Shown: in pieces, positions 16,113 through 24,938 of the stretch
Layout: each line of letters starts with the position of its first letter
Position numbering within the stretch: position 1 is the first letter of the stretch
Assembly (NCBI GenBank): GCA_025358255.1
Contig: JANYKC010000069.1
Span: 1-64,000 of the forward strand
DNA length: 64,000 bases
DNA from: Spirochaetaceae bacterium
GTDB taxonomy: Bacteria > Spirochaetota > Spirochaetia > Treponematales > Rectinemataceae
Direction: 5' to 3'
The notes under the pieces: model-generated
The model's input: only the letters and a program-made list of their open reading frames with translations
Told to the model about the DNA's origin: nothing
Database searches by the model: none
Program-made: the position numbers and the translations under genes

Positions 16113-17024
16113 ATGAAGCGATCCGGCTTCCTGTGTCTTTCGAGCATTACGCTCGCATCCCTACTATTTGCACTTTCTTGCGCAAGCCAGCCCAAGGCCG
16201 CTTCCGGAACCGCAACCGTGGCAGCTCAGGCGCAAGCCTCTCCCGCCGTGCCTGAAAAGCAGCGGAAGGAACGCATCGTGGTCGTGAAAGTCCCGGTGCT
16301 GGTCAAGGAGGTCTCGCTTTACGCGGACGGCTTGGTCGATGAATACTTCGTCTACAAATATGCCGACGGTCTGCGGGCCCTCAGTTCAAAGGAGACCTTC
16401 GACACTTCCCGGATGGAAGCCATCGAACGCCTCGTCACCGAGGTCGTCGGGGGACGCCTGACGGCTGAAACCGTCCTTGACGCCGATACCCGCGTGCGCT
16501 CGAGGCACGAGTACGGCTACGACGCCGATGGCCGCGTGAACGTGGAGCGGGTCCTCGACACCAAAGGCGCACTCCAGAGCTCCTCGACCTATGCCTACGA
16601 TGCCGCGGGAAACCGGATCGAATGGAAGGCCCTGGACGGCAAGGGAGTCCTCAAGGCCTTGGCGCGGTACTCCTTCAGCTCGGGCAGGCTTGTCCTCATC
16701 GAGATGAGCGACGGATCCGGAAAGAAGACAGGATCGATCAGCATCGAATATGACGCAGCGGGCCTTGTGACCAAGCGCTCGTACAAAGCCGCCGACGGCA
16801 GCCTCCAGAAGTACGAGACCTATACGTATGCGGACGGCAAGGCCACGACGGAGGAAACCCACCGCGCGGACGGCTCGCTCATGACCAAGACCACCAACAC
16901 CTATGGCAGTCTGGGAGAGCTCCTCTCGACGACCACGACGGACGCCGCAGGCTCCGCGAAGGACCGAAGGACTTTCGAGTACAGCATCAGAGAAGACCGG
17001 AAGACGGAAGTCTACTACGAATAA
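16113..17024 (+). CDS. Lipoprotein with RHS/YD-like repeats
   Basis: 303 residues. A signal peptide ending LLFALSC with the Cys at about 23 is a spirochaete-style lipobox, so the protein is expected to be lipidated and surface or periplasmic. From about residue 120, short repeats of Y-x-Y-D-x-x-G-(R/N/L)-x type recur (YDADGRVN, YDAAGNRI, YDAAGLVT, YADGKAT, then TYGSLGELL), like the YD repeats of RHS proteins but too few for a shell. Function unknown. GGAGG lies 6 bases before the ATG. The next gene follows after 12 bases, with its own exported product, so the two probably share an envelope role. Confidence 0.8.
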   Translation: MKRSGFLCLSSITLASLLFALSCASQPKAASGTATVAAQAQASPAVPEKQRKERIVVVKVPVLVKEVSLYADGLVDEYFVYKYADGLRALSSKETFDTSRMEAIERLVTEVVGGRLTAETVLDADTRVRSRHEYGYDADGRVNVERVLDTKGALQSSSTYAYDAAGNRIEWKALDGKGVLKALARYSFSSGRLVLIEMSDGSGKKTGSISIEYDAAGLVTKRSYKAADGSLQKYETYTYADGKATTEETHRADGSLMTKTTNTYGSLGELLSTTTTDAAGSAKDRRTFEYSIREDRKTEVYYE

Positions 17025-17036
17025 GGAAGTGTCCCG

Positions 17037-18206
17037 ATGAAGCGCATCATATCCTTCGCCCTTGCCCTCCTCCTTACCGGAGCGGTTTTCGCCTTCGCCG
17101 ATGAGGAAGCGGAAGTCTACAGGCAGATATACCTCGGAGCCGAAGGGCTACAGCAGAAGCACGGAGCCGCCCTCAGCCTGATCGAACTCAAGGACCGCGG
17201 CATCGCGCCGGTGCTCGCCGAAGCCCTCGGCGAACTCCTCCTCAACCAGAACAGCTACCTCGAGCCTTCGGAAAAGGAGCTCTATGGACGGACGGTCCGC
17301 ATGCTCGCCGTCGCGCTCGGGGAGTTCAAGTACAATGAAGCCGCATCCCTTCTCTGGGACGTCGTCCAGCAGGTGAGCGACCCCCTTGCCAAGTCCGAGG
17401 CCATCCTTGCCTTGGGCAAGATGCGCGCCGCGGATTATGCCGAGCGCATCGCCTTGATGCTCCGCAATTTCGACATCGCCCCCGGGCTGGATCGGCAGGC
17501 GGACGAGAAGATCGCCTACGGCTGCATCGTGGCCCTCGAGAAGCTCAAGGACCCGCGCGGCTACATGCCGGTGTTCTATTCCATGGATTCCTGGTATACC
17601 CTGCGCGTCCGCCAGCAGGCCGAACGCTCCCTCCCCAACATCGTCGCCGACCCCACGGATTCCATCAAGGAACTCCTCAGGAACGAGACCGCGGACCGCA
17701 AGCTCCTGGCGCTCAAGCAGAACGCCATCTCGCAGGCGGCGGCCCCGCGCAAGCTCGAAGCCGCCCTCCTTGCGTTGGACATCGGACAGGCGACCCTGCC
17801 CCACGACAGGACGGAAGCCAAGACCCTCGGAGACCTGCGCAAGCTGGCGATCCGGACCCTCATCGGGCTCCAGTCCAAGGGGGAGGAGCCGGTAACCTAT
17901 CTCGTGCTCTCCTACAACAATGGCTTCGACGACGAGGAGCGCTTGCTCGCCCTCCAGGCAATGGGCACGAACGGCGGCGACGGGGCGGCCGGTGCCCTGC
18001 GCGACATCATCCTCAAGCTCGATCGCGACCAGAAAGCCGGCCTCACCGACGAGACGAGGAACAGGATGGCCAAGGCGGCCATCGAGAACGCCGGCATCAC
18101 GAAAAACAAGCTCGTGAGGTCCGCCTTCCTGGCCGTCATCTCCAACGACAAATGGTCCGGCGGCATCATCCTCGCGGCCCAGAACGCCGCCAAGGCCCTG
18201 CCGTAA
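17037..18206 (+). CDS. Exported HEAT-like repeat protein
   Basis: 389 residues with a clear signal peptide (MKRIISFALALLLTGAVFAFA, cut near AFA). The rest is all-helical with HEAT-like repeats: DPLAKSEAILALGKMRAADYAERIA, DEKIAYGCIVALEKLKDP, VRQQAERSLPNIVADP, DEERLLALQAMGT and RNRMAKAAIENAG. Such proteins are usually periplasmic binding scaffolds; no enzymatic residue is seen. It lies in an apparent operon, 12 bases after the lipoprotein gene and sharing its final A with the start codon of the M24 peptidase gene (TAATG). Confidence 0.8.
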   Translation: MKRIISFALALLLTGAVFAFADEEAEVYRQIYLGAEGLQQKHGAALSLIELKDRGIAPVLAEALGELLLNQNSYLEPSEKELYGRTVRMLAVALGEFKYNEAASLLWDVVQQVSDPLAKSEAILALGKMRAADYAERIALMLRNFDIAPGLDRQADEKIAYGCIVALEKLKDPRGYMPVFYSMDSWYTLRVRQQAERSLPNIVADPTDSIKELLRNETADRKLLALKQNAISQAAAPRKLEAALLALDIGQATLPHDRTEAKTLGDLRKLAIRTLIGLQSKGEEPVTYLVLSYNNGFDDEERLLALQAMGTNGGDGAAGALRDIILKLDRDQKAGLTDETRNRMAKAAIENAGITKNKLVRSAFLAVISNDKWSGGIILAAQNAAKALP

Positions 18207-19369
18207 TGGTGGCCGGAACCGTCCGGGGCGGCGCGGACAACGCCGTCGGGGCGACCGCTTACGCGGAACGCCGAGCCAAGGTGTCCGCGCGCCTGCGCGA
18301 AACGGGCGTAGGCGCCCTCCTCATCGAGGATACCGAAGGGCGCCGCAACCCCTCCGTGAGGTACCTGTGCGGCCAACCAGGCGATGCGCTCCTGGTCATC
18401 TCCGCAAGCGGCAGCTCTGTCCTCATCGCCTGGGATGTCAACATGGCAAGGAGCATGGCGAGCATAGACGACATCCTTGCCTATACGGACTTCCAGCGCC
18501 TTCCCGCCAAGGCCCTCGAGGGCGCCCTGGCCAGGCTTGAGGTCGCTCCCGGCGCCCAGGTGGAGCTTCCCTCCGTGACGCCTTATCCCAGCTATGTCGA
18601 CTTTGTCGAAGCCCTGCCCGACTACGACCTTCTCTGCAAGGCCGGAGGGATGGATGGCTTCATCCTGGACATGCGAGCGGTGAAGGACTCGGCCGAAGTG
18701 GGACTCTACCGCCGGGCCGCCGCCATGACCGACGCCCTGATGGACGAGATCGAGGCCGGCGTGAAATCCGGGCGCCTCGCGACCGAACTCGACGTCGCCC
18801 TCTTCATCGAGCGCGAGTGCCGCATCCGAGGCTGCGAAGGAACCGGCTTTGAGACCCTGGCCGCCGGTCCGTCCCGGAGCTTCGGCATCCATTGCTTCCC
18901 GCCATTCGGCTCCTCGGCCTTCGGCGTCCCCGGAATGTCCATATTGGACTTCGGACTCAAGCTCGAGGGCTACACGACGGACGTCACGATGACCTTCGTC
19001 CGAGGCAGGCGCCCTGCCCGCGCCGAGCTCATGATCGAGCTCGTCGAGCAGGCCTACGCTTCCTGCCTGTCGCGCTGCGGCCCCGGCTCCCCTTCCAGGA
19101 CCGTGGCCCTCGCCGCCGACGAGATCTTCGCCGCACAGGGATTCGTGATGCCCCACGGCCTCGGCCATGGGGTGGGTCTCGAAGCCCATGAGGCGCCCGC
19201 CGTGCGGAGCCGGGCGGACAACACGGCCATCCTGGCCGCCGGCCATATCATCACGATAGAACCCGGCCTTTATGACCCCGACCTGGGTGGAGTGCGGCTG
19301 GAAAACGACGTCCTCATAACCAGCGAAGGCGCCGAGGTGATCACGCACTCACGCATAGTCCGGCTGTAA
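18206..19369 (+). CDS. M24-family metallopeptidase (Xaa-Pro aminopeptidase-like)
   Basis: 387 residues. The N-terminal creatinase/prolidase domain (about 1-150: GALLIEDTEGRRNPSVRYLCG) is followed by a C-terminal pita-bread domain with all five metal ligands: Asp in ILDFGLKLEG, Asp in YTTDVTMTF, His in MPHGLGHGVGLEAHE, Glu in ITIEPGLY and Glu in VRLENDVLI. It probably removes N-terminal residues ahead of proline from peptides in the cytoplasm. The ATG at 18206 overlaps the previous stop by one base, indicating coupling; the frame extends upstream only as a shadow. A strong hairpin terminator follows. Confidence 0.88.
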   Translation: MVAGTVRGGADNAVGATAYAERRAKVSARLRETGVGALLIEDTEGRRNPSVRYLCGQPGDALLVISASGSSVLIAWDVNMARSMASIDDILAYTDFQRLPAKALEGALARLEVAPGAQVELPSVTPYPSYVDFVEALPDYDLLCKAGGMDGFILDMRAVKDSAEVGLYRRAAAMTDALMDEIEAGVKSGRLATELDVALFIERECRIRGCEGTGFETLAAGPSRSFGIHCFPPFGSSAFGVPGMSILDFGLKLEGYTTDVTMTFVRGRRPARAELMIELVEQAYASCLSRCGPGSPSRTVALAADEIFAAQGFVMPHGLGHGVGLEAHEAPAVRSRADNTAILAAGHIITIEPGLYDPDLGGVRLENDVLITSEGAEVITHSRIVRL

Positions 19370-19387
19370 CCATTCATAATTAATACA

Positions 19388-19413
19388 GACGGCACCCGGA
19401 GACGGGTGCCGTC
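19388..19413. terminator. 11-bp hairpin between convergent genes
   Basis: GACGGCACCCG pairs with CGGGTGCCGTC around a GAGA loop. It lies between the M24 peptidase stop and the convergent dihydroorotase stop and probably terminates both directions; T-runs are short. Confidence 0.65.
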
Positions 19414-19440
19414 CTTGTCGCCGGATCCTGCCGGAGCCAA

Positions 19441-20505
19441 TCAAGGACGGGAGCCGGCGGGGCTTGGCGCGATGCCCCAGGGCAGGGTCTTGCCGGCCAG
19501 GAAGGGGACGCAGCCGTCGAGTTCATCGGGGACGGTCCAGGGGGATTCCTCCAGGGCGATGCTTCCCTGGGCCGGGGGGAGACGGTAGAAGGCCGCGCCG
19601 TTTTCGCAGAGGAAGGGGCGAAGCGCGGCTTCGGCGCCGGACTCCACGAAGAGGGAAACGAGTGCCGCAAGGGCGGTTGGAGAGGAATAGATGCCGGCGG
19701 GGGGCTTCGGGCCTTCCTTGGCGGCGCGCGGATGTGGGGCGGAGTCTGAGCCAAAAAAGAGGCGACCACCTCCTTGGCCGGGAGACACTTGGCCGAAAGC
19801 GGCGGCGCGGAGGGCATCGCGGTCGGCGGCGGCCTTAAGGACGGGCTTGCAGAACAGGTGGGGATCGAGGCTTTCCCCCAGGAGCTCGTCCATCGAGCAC
19901 AGGAGATGATGGGACGTGAGGCTTCCTGCCAGCCGATCGGGACCGGCCAGGACAAAATCGAGGGCGATCCGGGTGGACAGGTGCTCGAGGACTATGCGGA
20001 GACCCGGATAGCGCGCGAGCAGGCCCTCCGCCGCGGGGAGGAATGCCCCCTCACGCTCCAGCACCGGGGCGTTAGGATCCTCGCCATGTATGCATAGCAC
20101 CAAGCCGAGCTTTTCCATGGTTCCCAGCGCTTCCGCGACCTGGGCCGGGTCGGAGATCCCGTCGGCGGAATTGGTTGTGGCGCCCGCCGGGTAATATTTC
20201 CCCGCGATCGCTCCGGCGCGGGCGCACTCGCCTACCTGGGCCGCAGTCATCCCGGGAAGGAGCTTGAAGGTCATGAGAGGCTCGAAGGCGTCCATGACCG
20301 TCAAGCTGGCATCGGAGGCCGCCAGGATGGCGGACCGATAGGCGGTGATCGAGGAGGCGTCCACGATGGGCGGTAGGGTGTTCGGCATGACGAGGGCCCG
20401 GCCAAAAAAACCGGCCTCGCGCCTGGTGTAAGCGTTCAGCCGCTCGCCCGAACGAAGGTGAACATGGAAGTCATCGGGTCGCGGCAGGATGATACGCCTA
20501 GCCAA
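19441..20505 (-). CDS. pyrC: Dihydroorotase
   Basis: Zinc amidohydrolase of pyrimidine synthesis (carbamoyl-aspartate to dihydroorotate). The 354-residue protein is of the type II/PyrC class. It has the metal-binding DDFHVHLRSG motif at the N-terminus, ALVMPNTLPPI, the GKYYPAGATTNS segment with the Lys expected to be carbamylated, VLCIHGE, LEHLSTR, HHLL and FFGSDSAPHP (catalytic Asp). The start is taken as TTG at 20505, because GGAG lies 7 bases upstream and this gives a short overlap with the previous gene; ATGs at 20535 and 20529 are alternatives deeper in the phosphatase gene. It is the last gene of a minus-strand operon with unrelated signalling genes. Confidence 0.88.
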   Translation of the reverse strand: MARRIILPRPDDFHVHLRSGERLNAYTRREAGFFGRALVMPNTLPPIVDASSITAYRSAILAASDASLTVMDAFEPLMTFKLLPGMTAAQVGECARAGAIAGKYYPAGATTNSADGISDPAQVAEALGTMEKLGLVLCIHGEDPNAPVLEREGAFLPAAEGLLARYPGLRIVLEHLSTRIALDFVLAGPDRLAGSLTSHHLLCSMDELLGESLDPHLFCKPVLKAAADRDALRAAAFGQVSPGQGGGRLFFGSDSAPHPRAAKEGPKPPAGIYSSPTALAALVSLFVESGAEAALRPFLCENGAAFYRLPPAQGSIALEESPWTVPDELDGCVPFLAGKTLPWGIAPSPAGSRP

Positions 20506-22138
20506 AACTGAACTCCACCATGGAGACATCGTCAAGGAAGCGATCCTGGTCGGAGAGCCGCCTCAGGTTGCCGACGAGGTCCTTGAGGAAGGAGGAGCCA
20601 GCGTCGACTCGGGTGGCGCGGAGGATATCGACAAGCCCGTCCAAACCGAGCATTCCGCCCTCCCCTGTCGGGATCTCGAAAGCGCCATCGCTGAAAAGGT
20701 AGAGGCGGGATCCTGGAGCGATCCTGGTTTCGGCGGTCCGGTATTCGGAGGCGGGATCGAGACCGACGGCGATGCTGGCGGTGGCCAGGTGTTCCGTCCC
20801 TCCGCCGGGCTGGATGAGGATAGCAGGATGGCTGCCCGCAGAGGCGTAGCTCAATGCCCTCGACCCGGCATCCCAGACACCATACCATGCGGTGAGGAAA
20901 AGGTTGTTCTGCCCTTCCATCTGGAAGGCGGCGTTCAGGTGCGCGAGAACGGAGGCGGGATTCCCGAAGTCGGTGCCGGCGAGGGATTGGGTCTTGAGGA
21001 TGTTCATGATCGTCACCGAATACAGCGCCGCACCGATGCCATGGCCGCTCGCGTCGAGGAGGTAGAGCGCCAGGCGCCCGCTTTCCAGCCAGTGGTAACC
21101 GAAGACATCGCCTCCCAGGGAACGCGAGGGGATGAAGACCCAGTCGCTGCGCAGGGAAGGCCCATCGAGCCTGGGAGGGAGGAGTCTGCGCACATATTCC
21201 GCGCCTTCGGAGAGGCCGGCAAAGAGGTCGCGTTCCACCTCGCGCACGGCTGCCACATAGAGCTCCTCCTGGGCCTTCAGCGCCCGCTTTTCGAGGCAGG
21301 ACTCGATGCGCGCCCTAAGGATGACTGGCTCGAATTCGCGGGGCAGGTAATCTTCCGCCCCCAGCTGGATGCAGCGGGCGATGCTCCTGGTATCGTCCAG
21401 GGACGAGATCACGATGACATAGACGGATGAGAGACGGGGGTCGGCCTTGACCGTCTCGAGCAGCTGATAACCGTTCATCGTGGGCATCATCACATCGATG
21501 ACCAGAAGGTCAAACGGCGCCTGACGGAGGATATCCAGGGCAACTCGTCCATCCTCGGCCTGGCAAACGACATGCCCCTGGCGTTCGAGGTGGCGGGCCA
21601 GGATCGCGCGGCTTGATTTGCTTTCGTCGACTATGAGGATGCGGCCGGACCGAGGGGCATGGCCCAGGTCCACTGATTCGAGCCGGGCAGGGAGCATCCC
21701 CGGGGGCAGGAATTCCTCTTCGATGACCGGAGTCGCGGAACCGGCGCCTAAAAGCCCGAGGATGGAGCTGGCCGCTTCAATTATCCTTTCCGCGCCGGGA
21801 AGGAAGCGCTGCCCCAGTTCGCCGTTCGCGCGGTTCTTGGCGCCCTGGGCGAGGGTGACAATGTCGCGGAGGAGTTCCTGCACGCCCGATTCCGGTCCGA
21901 CGGAGGGTTCCTTCGGCCAGTCGCCAGCCGCGGTTTCCCAAAAATCGCCGGACGCCACGTCACGTAGCCGCCTTGCGGCACCCTCGAGACGGTCGAAGAT
22001 GACGGAGAGTTCAGCGTCCCGGAGATCCGCGGCTTCCTGCCTCAGCACCTCACCGTAACCGGCTATTTGATCGAGGCGAGTCCTGACGGCAAGCTGCGGG
22101 TCTGGACCGTCCTCGCCGCCGGCAAGATCACTCGCCAT
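20498..22138 (-). CDS. Receiver-SpoIIE (PP2C) phosphatase
   Basis: 546-residue output protein. An N-terminal helical region (about 1-160) resembles a histidine kinase dimerisation or Hpt-like bundle but has no obvious phospho-His. A receiver follows (about 165-285: ILIVDESKSSRAIL, phospho-acceptor Asp in LLVIDVMMPTMNG), where the usual Lys is replaced (DYLPREFEP). The C-terminal PP2C/SpoIIE domain (about 330-546) has metal-binding Asp residues in SLGGDVFGYHWL, LLDASGHGIGAAL, LYLFSDGAFE and RFLDDVSMV. Such proteins dephosphorylate STAS-domain antagonists in partner-switching systems; the STAS protein at 9934 is a candidate substrate. It overlaps its 44-residue upstream gene by one base (TGATG). 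Confidence 0.9.
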   Translation of the reverse strand: MASDLAGGEDGPDPQLAVRTRLDQIAGYGEVLRQEAADLRDAELSVIFDRLEGAARRLRDVASGDFWETAAGDWPKEPSVGPESGVQELLRDIVTLAQGAKNRANGELGQRFLPGAERIIEAASSILGLLGAGSATPVIEEEFLPPGMLPARLESVDLGHAPRSGRILIVDESKSSRAILARHLERQGHVVCQAEDGRVALDILRQAPFDLLVIDVMMPTMNGYQLLETVKADPRLSSVYVIVISSLDDTRSIARCIQLGAEDYLPREFEPVILRARIESCLEKRALKAQEELYVAAVREVERDLFAGLSEGAEYVRRLLPPRLDGPSLRSDWVFIPSRSLGGDVFGYHWLESGRLALYLLDASGHGIGAALYSVTIMNILKTQSLAGTDFGNPASVLAHLNAAFQMEGQNNLFLTAWYGVWDAGSRALSYASAGSHPAILIQPGGGTEHLATASIAVGLDPASEYRTAETRIAPGSRLYLFSDGAFEIPTGEGGMLGLDGLVDILRATRVDAGSSFLKDLVGNLRRLSDQDRFLDDVSMVEFSFG

Positions 22139-22272
22139 CAGGTCTTCTCGGCCTGCTCTTCGACATATTTGCGGAATTCCTCCAGGCTCATCTTGTCCGA
22201 ATAGACGGGATAGAGGGCCTCGACCAATTCATCAATGCTGGGGAACTTGGCTCCGTCGAGCTTGTACGGCAT
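22138..22272 (-). CDS. Small acidic protein, 44 residues, unknown function
   Basis: It starts MPYKLDGAKFPSIDEL, continues VEALYPVYSDKMSLEEFRKY and ends VEEQAEKT. It is mostly helical and acidic with no cysteines. GAGAGGT lies about 5 bases before the ATG, and the stop overlaps the start of the receiver-phosphatase gene (TGATG), so it is translated with it. Its conservation cannot be judged here. It may be a docking or regulatory peptide for the phosphatase, which is inference from position. Confidence 0.65.
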   Translation of the reverse strand: MPYKLDGAKFPSIDELVEALYPVYSDKMSLEEFRKYVEEQAEKT

Positions 22273-22367
22273 TTCGACCTCTCGTGTGGCGTGGACGGGA
22301 GGGTCAGTTGGCCCTGCTCCGGAGGCATAGCATAGCGAAAATGCTCGGGCTCGGCAACCAATACGAG

Positions 22368-22426
22368 GTGCTACCGAGATTGTTGGTCCATGCCCCCCCC
22401 GCACATCCCAACAATCTTGGTGGCAC
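22368..22426. repeat. 59-bp mini-element: two IS ends facing each other
   Basis: GTGCTACCGAGATTGTTGG (22368-22386) and CCAACAATCTTGGTGGCAC (22408-22426) are inverted, with two mismatches and a 21-base spacer. Each arm is nearly identical to the ends of the insertion sequence at 5639-6865. Transcribed, it would form a long hairpin. It lies between the divergent 44-residue gene and murA, directly upstream of the murA promoter. Confidence 0.8.
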
Positions 22427-22434
22427 TCGACTCG

Positions 22435-22464
22435 TTGACGCAAGGGGCCCGTGGATCGTAGTCT
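22435..22464 (+). promoter_or_regulatory. murA promoter, probably leaderless
   Basis: TTGACG (22435-22440), 18-base spacer, TAGTCT (22459-22464). The start codon is only six bases after the -10 box and no Shine-Dalgarno precedes it. Confidence 0.6.
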
Positions 22465-22470
22465 AGCTTC

Positions 22471-23769
22471 ATGTACAAGTACGTGATTGAAGGCGGCTTC
22501 CCGGTCAAGGGCAGGATCAGGGCCAGCGGCAACAAGAACGCGGCCCTCCCCTGCATCGCCGCCACCATCCTGGCTTCGGAGCCCGTGATCCTGCGAAACC
22601 TCCCGGAAATTGAAGATGTGCAGGTGATGTTCGATGTCCTCCGCCATCTGGGTTCCACAGTCGAGAAGCTCGGGGACCACGATTGGAGGATCGATACCCG
22701 TGCCGTGGAACGCTTCGACATCCCAGCCAAGGAAGCAAGGAAAATCCGCGCCTCCATCCTCTTCGCCGGTCCCCTTCTGGCCCGTTTCGGCAAGGTCACG
22801 ACGCCGCCGCCAGGGGGGGATGTCATCGGCCGCCGCCGGATCGATACCCATGTGCTGGCCTTCGAGGACCTGGGCGCCCGCCTTGAAATAGACCATGAGC
22901 TGAAGTTCACCGCCAACAAGCTTGTAGGCGCCGACCTCTTCCTTGATGAAGCCTCCGTGACAGGCACCGAGAACACCATCATGGTGGCCGTCCGCGCGTC
23001 AGGCCGGACGACAATCCGCAACGCGGCGAGCGAGCCCCACGTCCAGGACCTCTGCAAGCTCCTCGTCGCGATGGGTGCCAGGATCGAGGGCATCGGCTCC
23101 AATGTCCTCGCGATCGACGGCGTGGAATCCCTGGGCGGCGCCGATTTCCCCATAGGGCCGGATTTCATGGAGATCGGCTCCTTCATTGGCCTCACGGCGG
23201 TCACCCGCGGCGAGATCACCATCGAAGGCGTCAAAAGGGAGGACCTGCGGCCCCTCAAGGTCGCCTTCTCCCGCCTCGGCATCTCCTGGACCCTCGCCGG
23301 CGGGGTGGGCGAAGGCGCTGACCTGCTGGTCCCGGTGGGCCAGCAGATGAAAGTCTCGACCGACCTTGGCGGGCAGGTGCCCAAGATCGATGATTCGCCC
23401 TGGCCGGGATTCCCCCCCGACCTGACTTCGATCATGACCGTCGTCGCGACGCAGTGCGAAGGGACGGTGCTCATCCACGAGAAGATGTTCGAGTCGCGCA
23501 TGTTCTGGGTGGACAAGCTCATCGGCATGGGCGCGCGCATCGTGTTGTGCGACCCACATCGTGCCGTCGTCTCGGGGCCCTCTCGCCTCCATGGCGATTC
23601 CCTGACCTCGCCCGATGTGCGCGCAGGCATGGCCATGGTCATCGCGGCCCTCTGCGCGGAGGGCACGAGCACCATCCACAATGTCTACCAGATCGAACGG
23701 GGCTACGAGAACATCGCCGCAAGGCTGCGAGCCCTGGGAGCCCACATCGAGAGGGCAGAGGACTGCTAA
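22471..23769 (+). CDS. murA: UDP-N-acetylglucosamine 1-carboxyvinyltransferase with Cys-to-Asp active site
   Basis: First committed step of peptidoglycan synthesis: enolpyruvyl transfer from PEP to UDP-GlcNAc. The 432 residues have the two-lobed EPSP-synthase fold ([16 protein letters not shown] at the N-terminus; [23 protein letters not shown] at the C-terminus). The catalytic loop reads [16 protein letters not shown], so the residue equal to Cys115 of E. coli is Asp117. Enzymes with Asp here stay active but are not alkylated by fosfomycin. The 3' end overlaps the convergent argD by four bases. It is expressed from its own promoter next to an IS-derived hairpin. Confidence 0.93.
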   Translation: MYKYVIEGGFPVKGRIRASGNKNAALPCIAATILASEPVILRNLPEIEDVQVMFDVLRHLGSTVEKLGDHDWRIDTRAVERFDIPAKEARKIRASILFAGPLLARFGKVTTPPPGGDVIGRRRIDTHVLAFEDLGARLEIDHELKFTANKLVGADLFLDEASVTGTENTIMVAVRASGRTTIRNAASEPHVQDLCKLLVAMGARIEGIGSNVLAIDGVESLGGADFPIGPDFMEIGSFIGLTAVTRGEITIEGVKREDLRPLKVAFSRLGISWTLAGGVGEGADLLVPVGQQMKVSTDLGGQVPKIDDSPWPGFPPDLTSIMTVVATQCEGTVLIHEKMFESRMFWVDKLIGMGARIVLCDPHRAVVSGPSRLHGDSLTSPDVRAGMAMVIAALCAEGTSTIHNVYQIERGYENIAARLRALGAHIERAEDC

Positions 23770-24938
23770 GGCCCCTGGGAGCCGGTGAACGCTCCCAAGG
23801 TATCGCGCAACTTCTCCAGCCCTTCGTCGACCTCCTCGTCCGTGATCACGAGGGCTGGCAGCAGGCGCAGGACATCCTCGCCCGCGGTCAACACGAGAAG
23901 CTGCCGCTTGATGGCCTCCTGCTTGACCTCATCGGGTGACACCGAGACCCTCACGCCGATCATGAGCCCCCTGCCGCGCACTTCCTTCACGACCGGGTTC
24001 CCCCAGGAACGTATCGCCGACATGATGCGCTCTCCCTTGGCTGCCACGACCTCGAGGAAGCCCTCGCCCTTGATGGTCGCGAGCACCGTCCCGACCGCGG
24101 CCATCGCGAGGGGATTGCCGCCGAAGGTCGAGCCATGGTCGCCCTTCCCCAGGACGGTCGCGGCCTCCCCCCTGGCGAGCACGGCGCCGACCGGCACTCC
24201 TCCCGCAAGTCCCTTGGCGAGGGCCACGACGTCCGGCTCGAGGCCAGCCCATGACGAGGCCAGGAAGGAGCCGGTCCTTCCGACGCCGCACTGGACCTCG
24301 TCGGCCATGAGAAGGGCGCCGCGCGCGCGGCAAAGTGCCGCGGCCCTCTGAAGGTAGGCCGGATCGATCGGCACGACGCCGCCCTCGCCCTGGATCGGCT
24401 CGAAAAGGAAGGCGCAGACGTCGTCCGTGAAAGCCGCTTCCAGCGCGGCCAGGTCGCCGGCGCGCACATGGCGGAAGCCCGGCGTGAAGGGACCGAAATG
24501 CTTGCGCAGCTTTTCCTGGCCCGTGGCGGATAGGTCGGTTATCGTACGGCCATGGAAGGACCCCTCGAGGGCCAGGATGACATTCCGCGCCGGATCCATG
24601 CCGTTGCCCCGCTTCCGAGCGACCTTGATCGCGCCTTCGAGGGCCTCCGCCCCTGAATTGCAGAAGAAGACACGCTCGAGTCCGGATGCCCGGCAGAGGG
24701 CCTCGGCGGCCGCTAGGCCTTCCCTCGTCTGGTAATAATTGGATACATGGATGAGGCGGCCTGCCTGCGTCGCGATGGCGGAGACCAGGGCGGGGTGGCC
24801 ATGACCGAGGGAGTTGACCCCGATGCCGCTCGTGAAGTCGAGGAAGCCCTTCCCTTCGTCTGTAAGCAGGCGCGCCCCCCTGCCTTCCGCGAAGACGAGG
24901 CCAGTGCGCTTGTAGGTATCCATGAAGCAGTCGCTCAT
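23766..24938 (-). CDS. argD: Acetylornithine aminotransferase
   Basis: Class III PLP aminotransferase converting N-acetylglutamate semialdehyde to N-acetylornithine (and often acting in lysine synthesis). The 390 residues show [15 protein letters not shown], the PLP phosphate-binding [38 protein letters not shown] with the Asp that binds the pyridine nitrogen, and the Schiff-base Lys in [16 protein letters not shown]. It is the last gene of argCJBD, overlapping argB by four bases (ATGA). Confidence 0.93.
   Translation of the reverse strand: MSDCFMDTYKRTGLVFAEGRGARLLTDEGKGFLDFTSGIGVNSLGHGHPALVSAIATQAGRLIHVSNYYQTREGLAAAEALCRASGLERVFFCNSGAEALEGAIKVARKRGNGMDPARNVILALEGSFHGRTITDLSATGQEKLRKHFGPFTPGFRHVRAGDLAALEAAFTDDVCAFLFEPIQGEGGVVPIDPAYLQRAAALCRARGALLMADEVQCGVGRTGSFLASSWAGLEPDVVALAKGLAGGVPVGAVLARGEAATVLGKGDHGSTFGGNPLAMAAVGTVLATIKGEGFLEVVAAKGERIMSAIRSWGNPVVKEVRGRGLMIGVRVSVSPDEVKQEAIKRQLLVLTAGEDVLRLLPALVITDEEVDEGLEKLRDTLGAFTGSQGP

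Noticed and set aside
17912-19348. 478-codon minus-strand frame
   Set aside because: It is antisense to the M24 peptidase gene, which has all five metal ligands in the right order.
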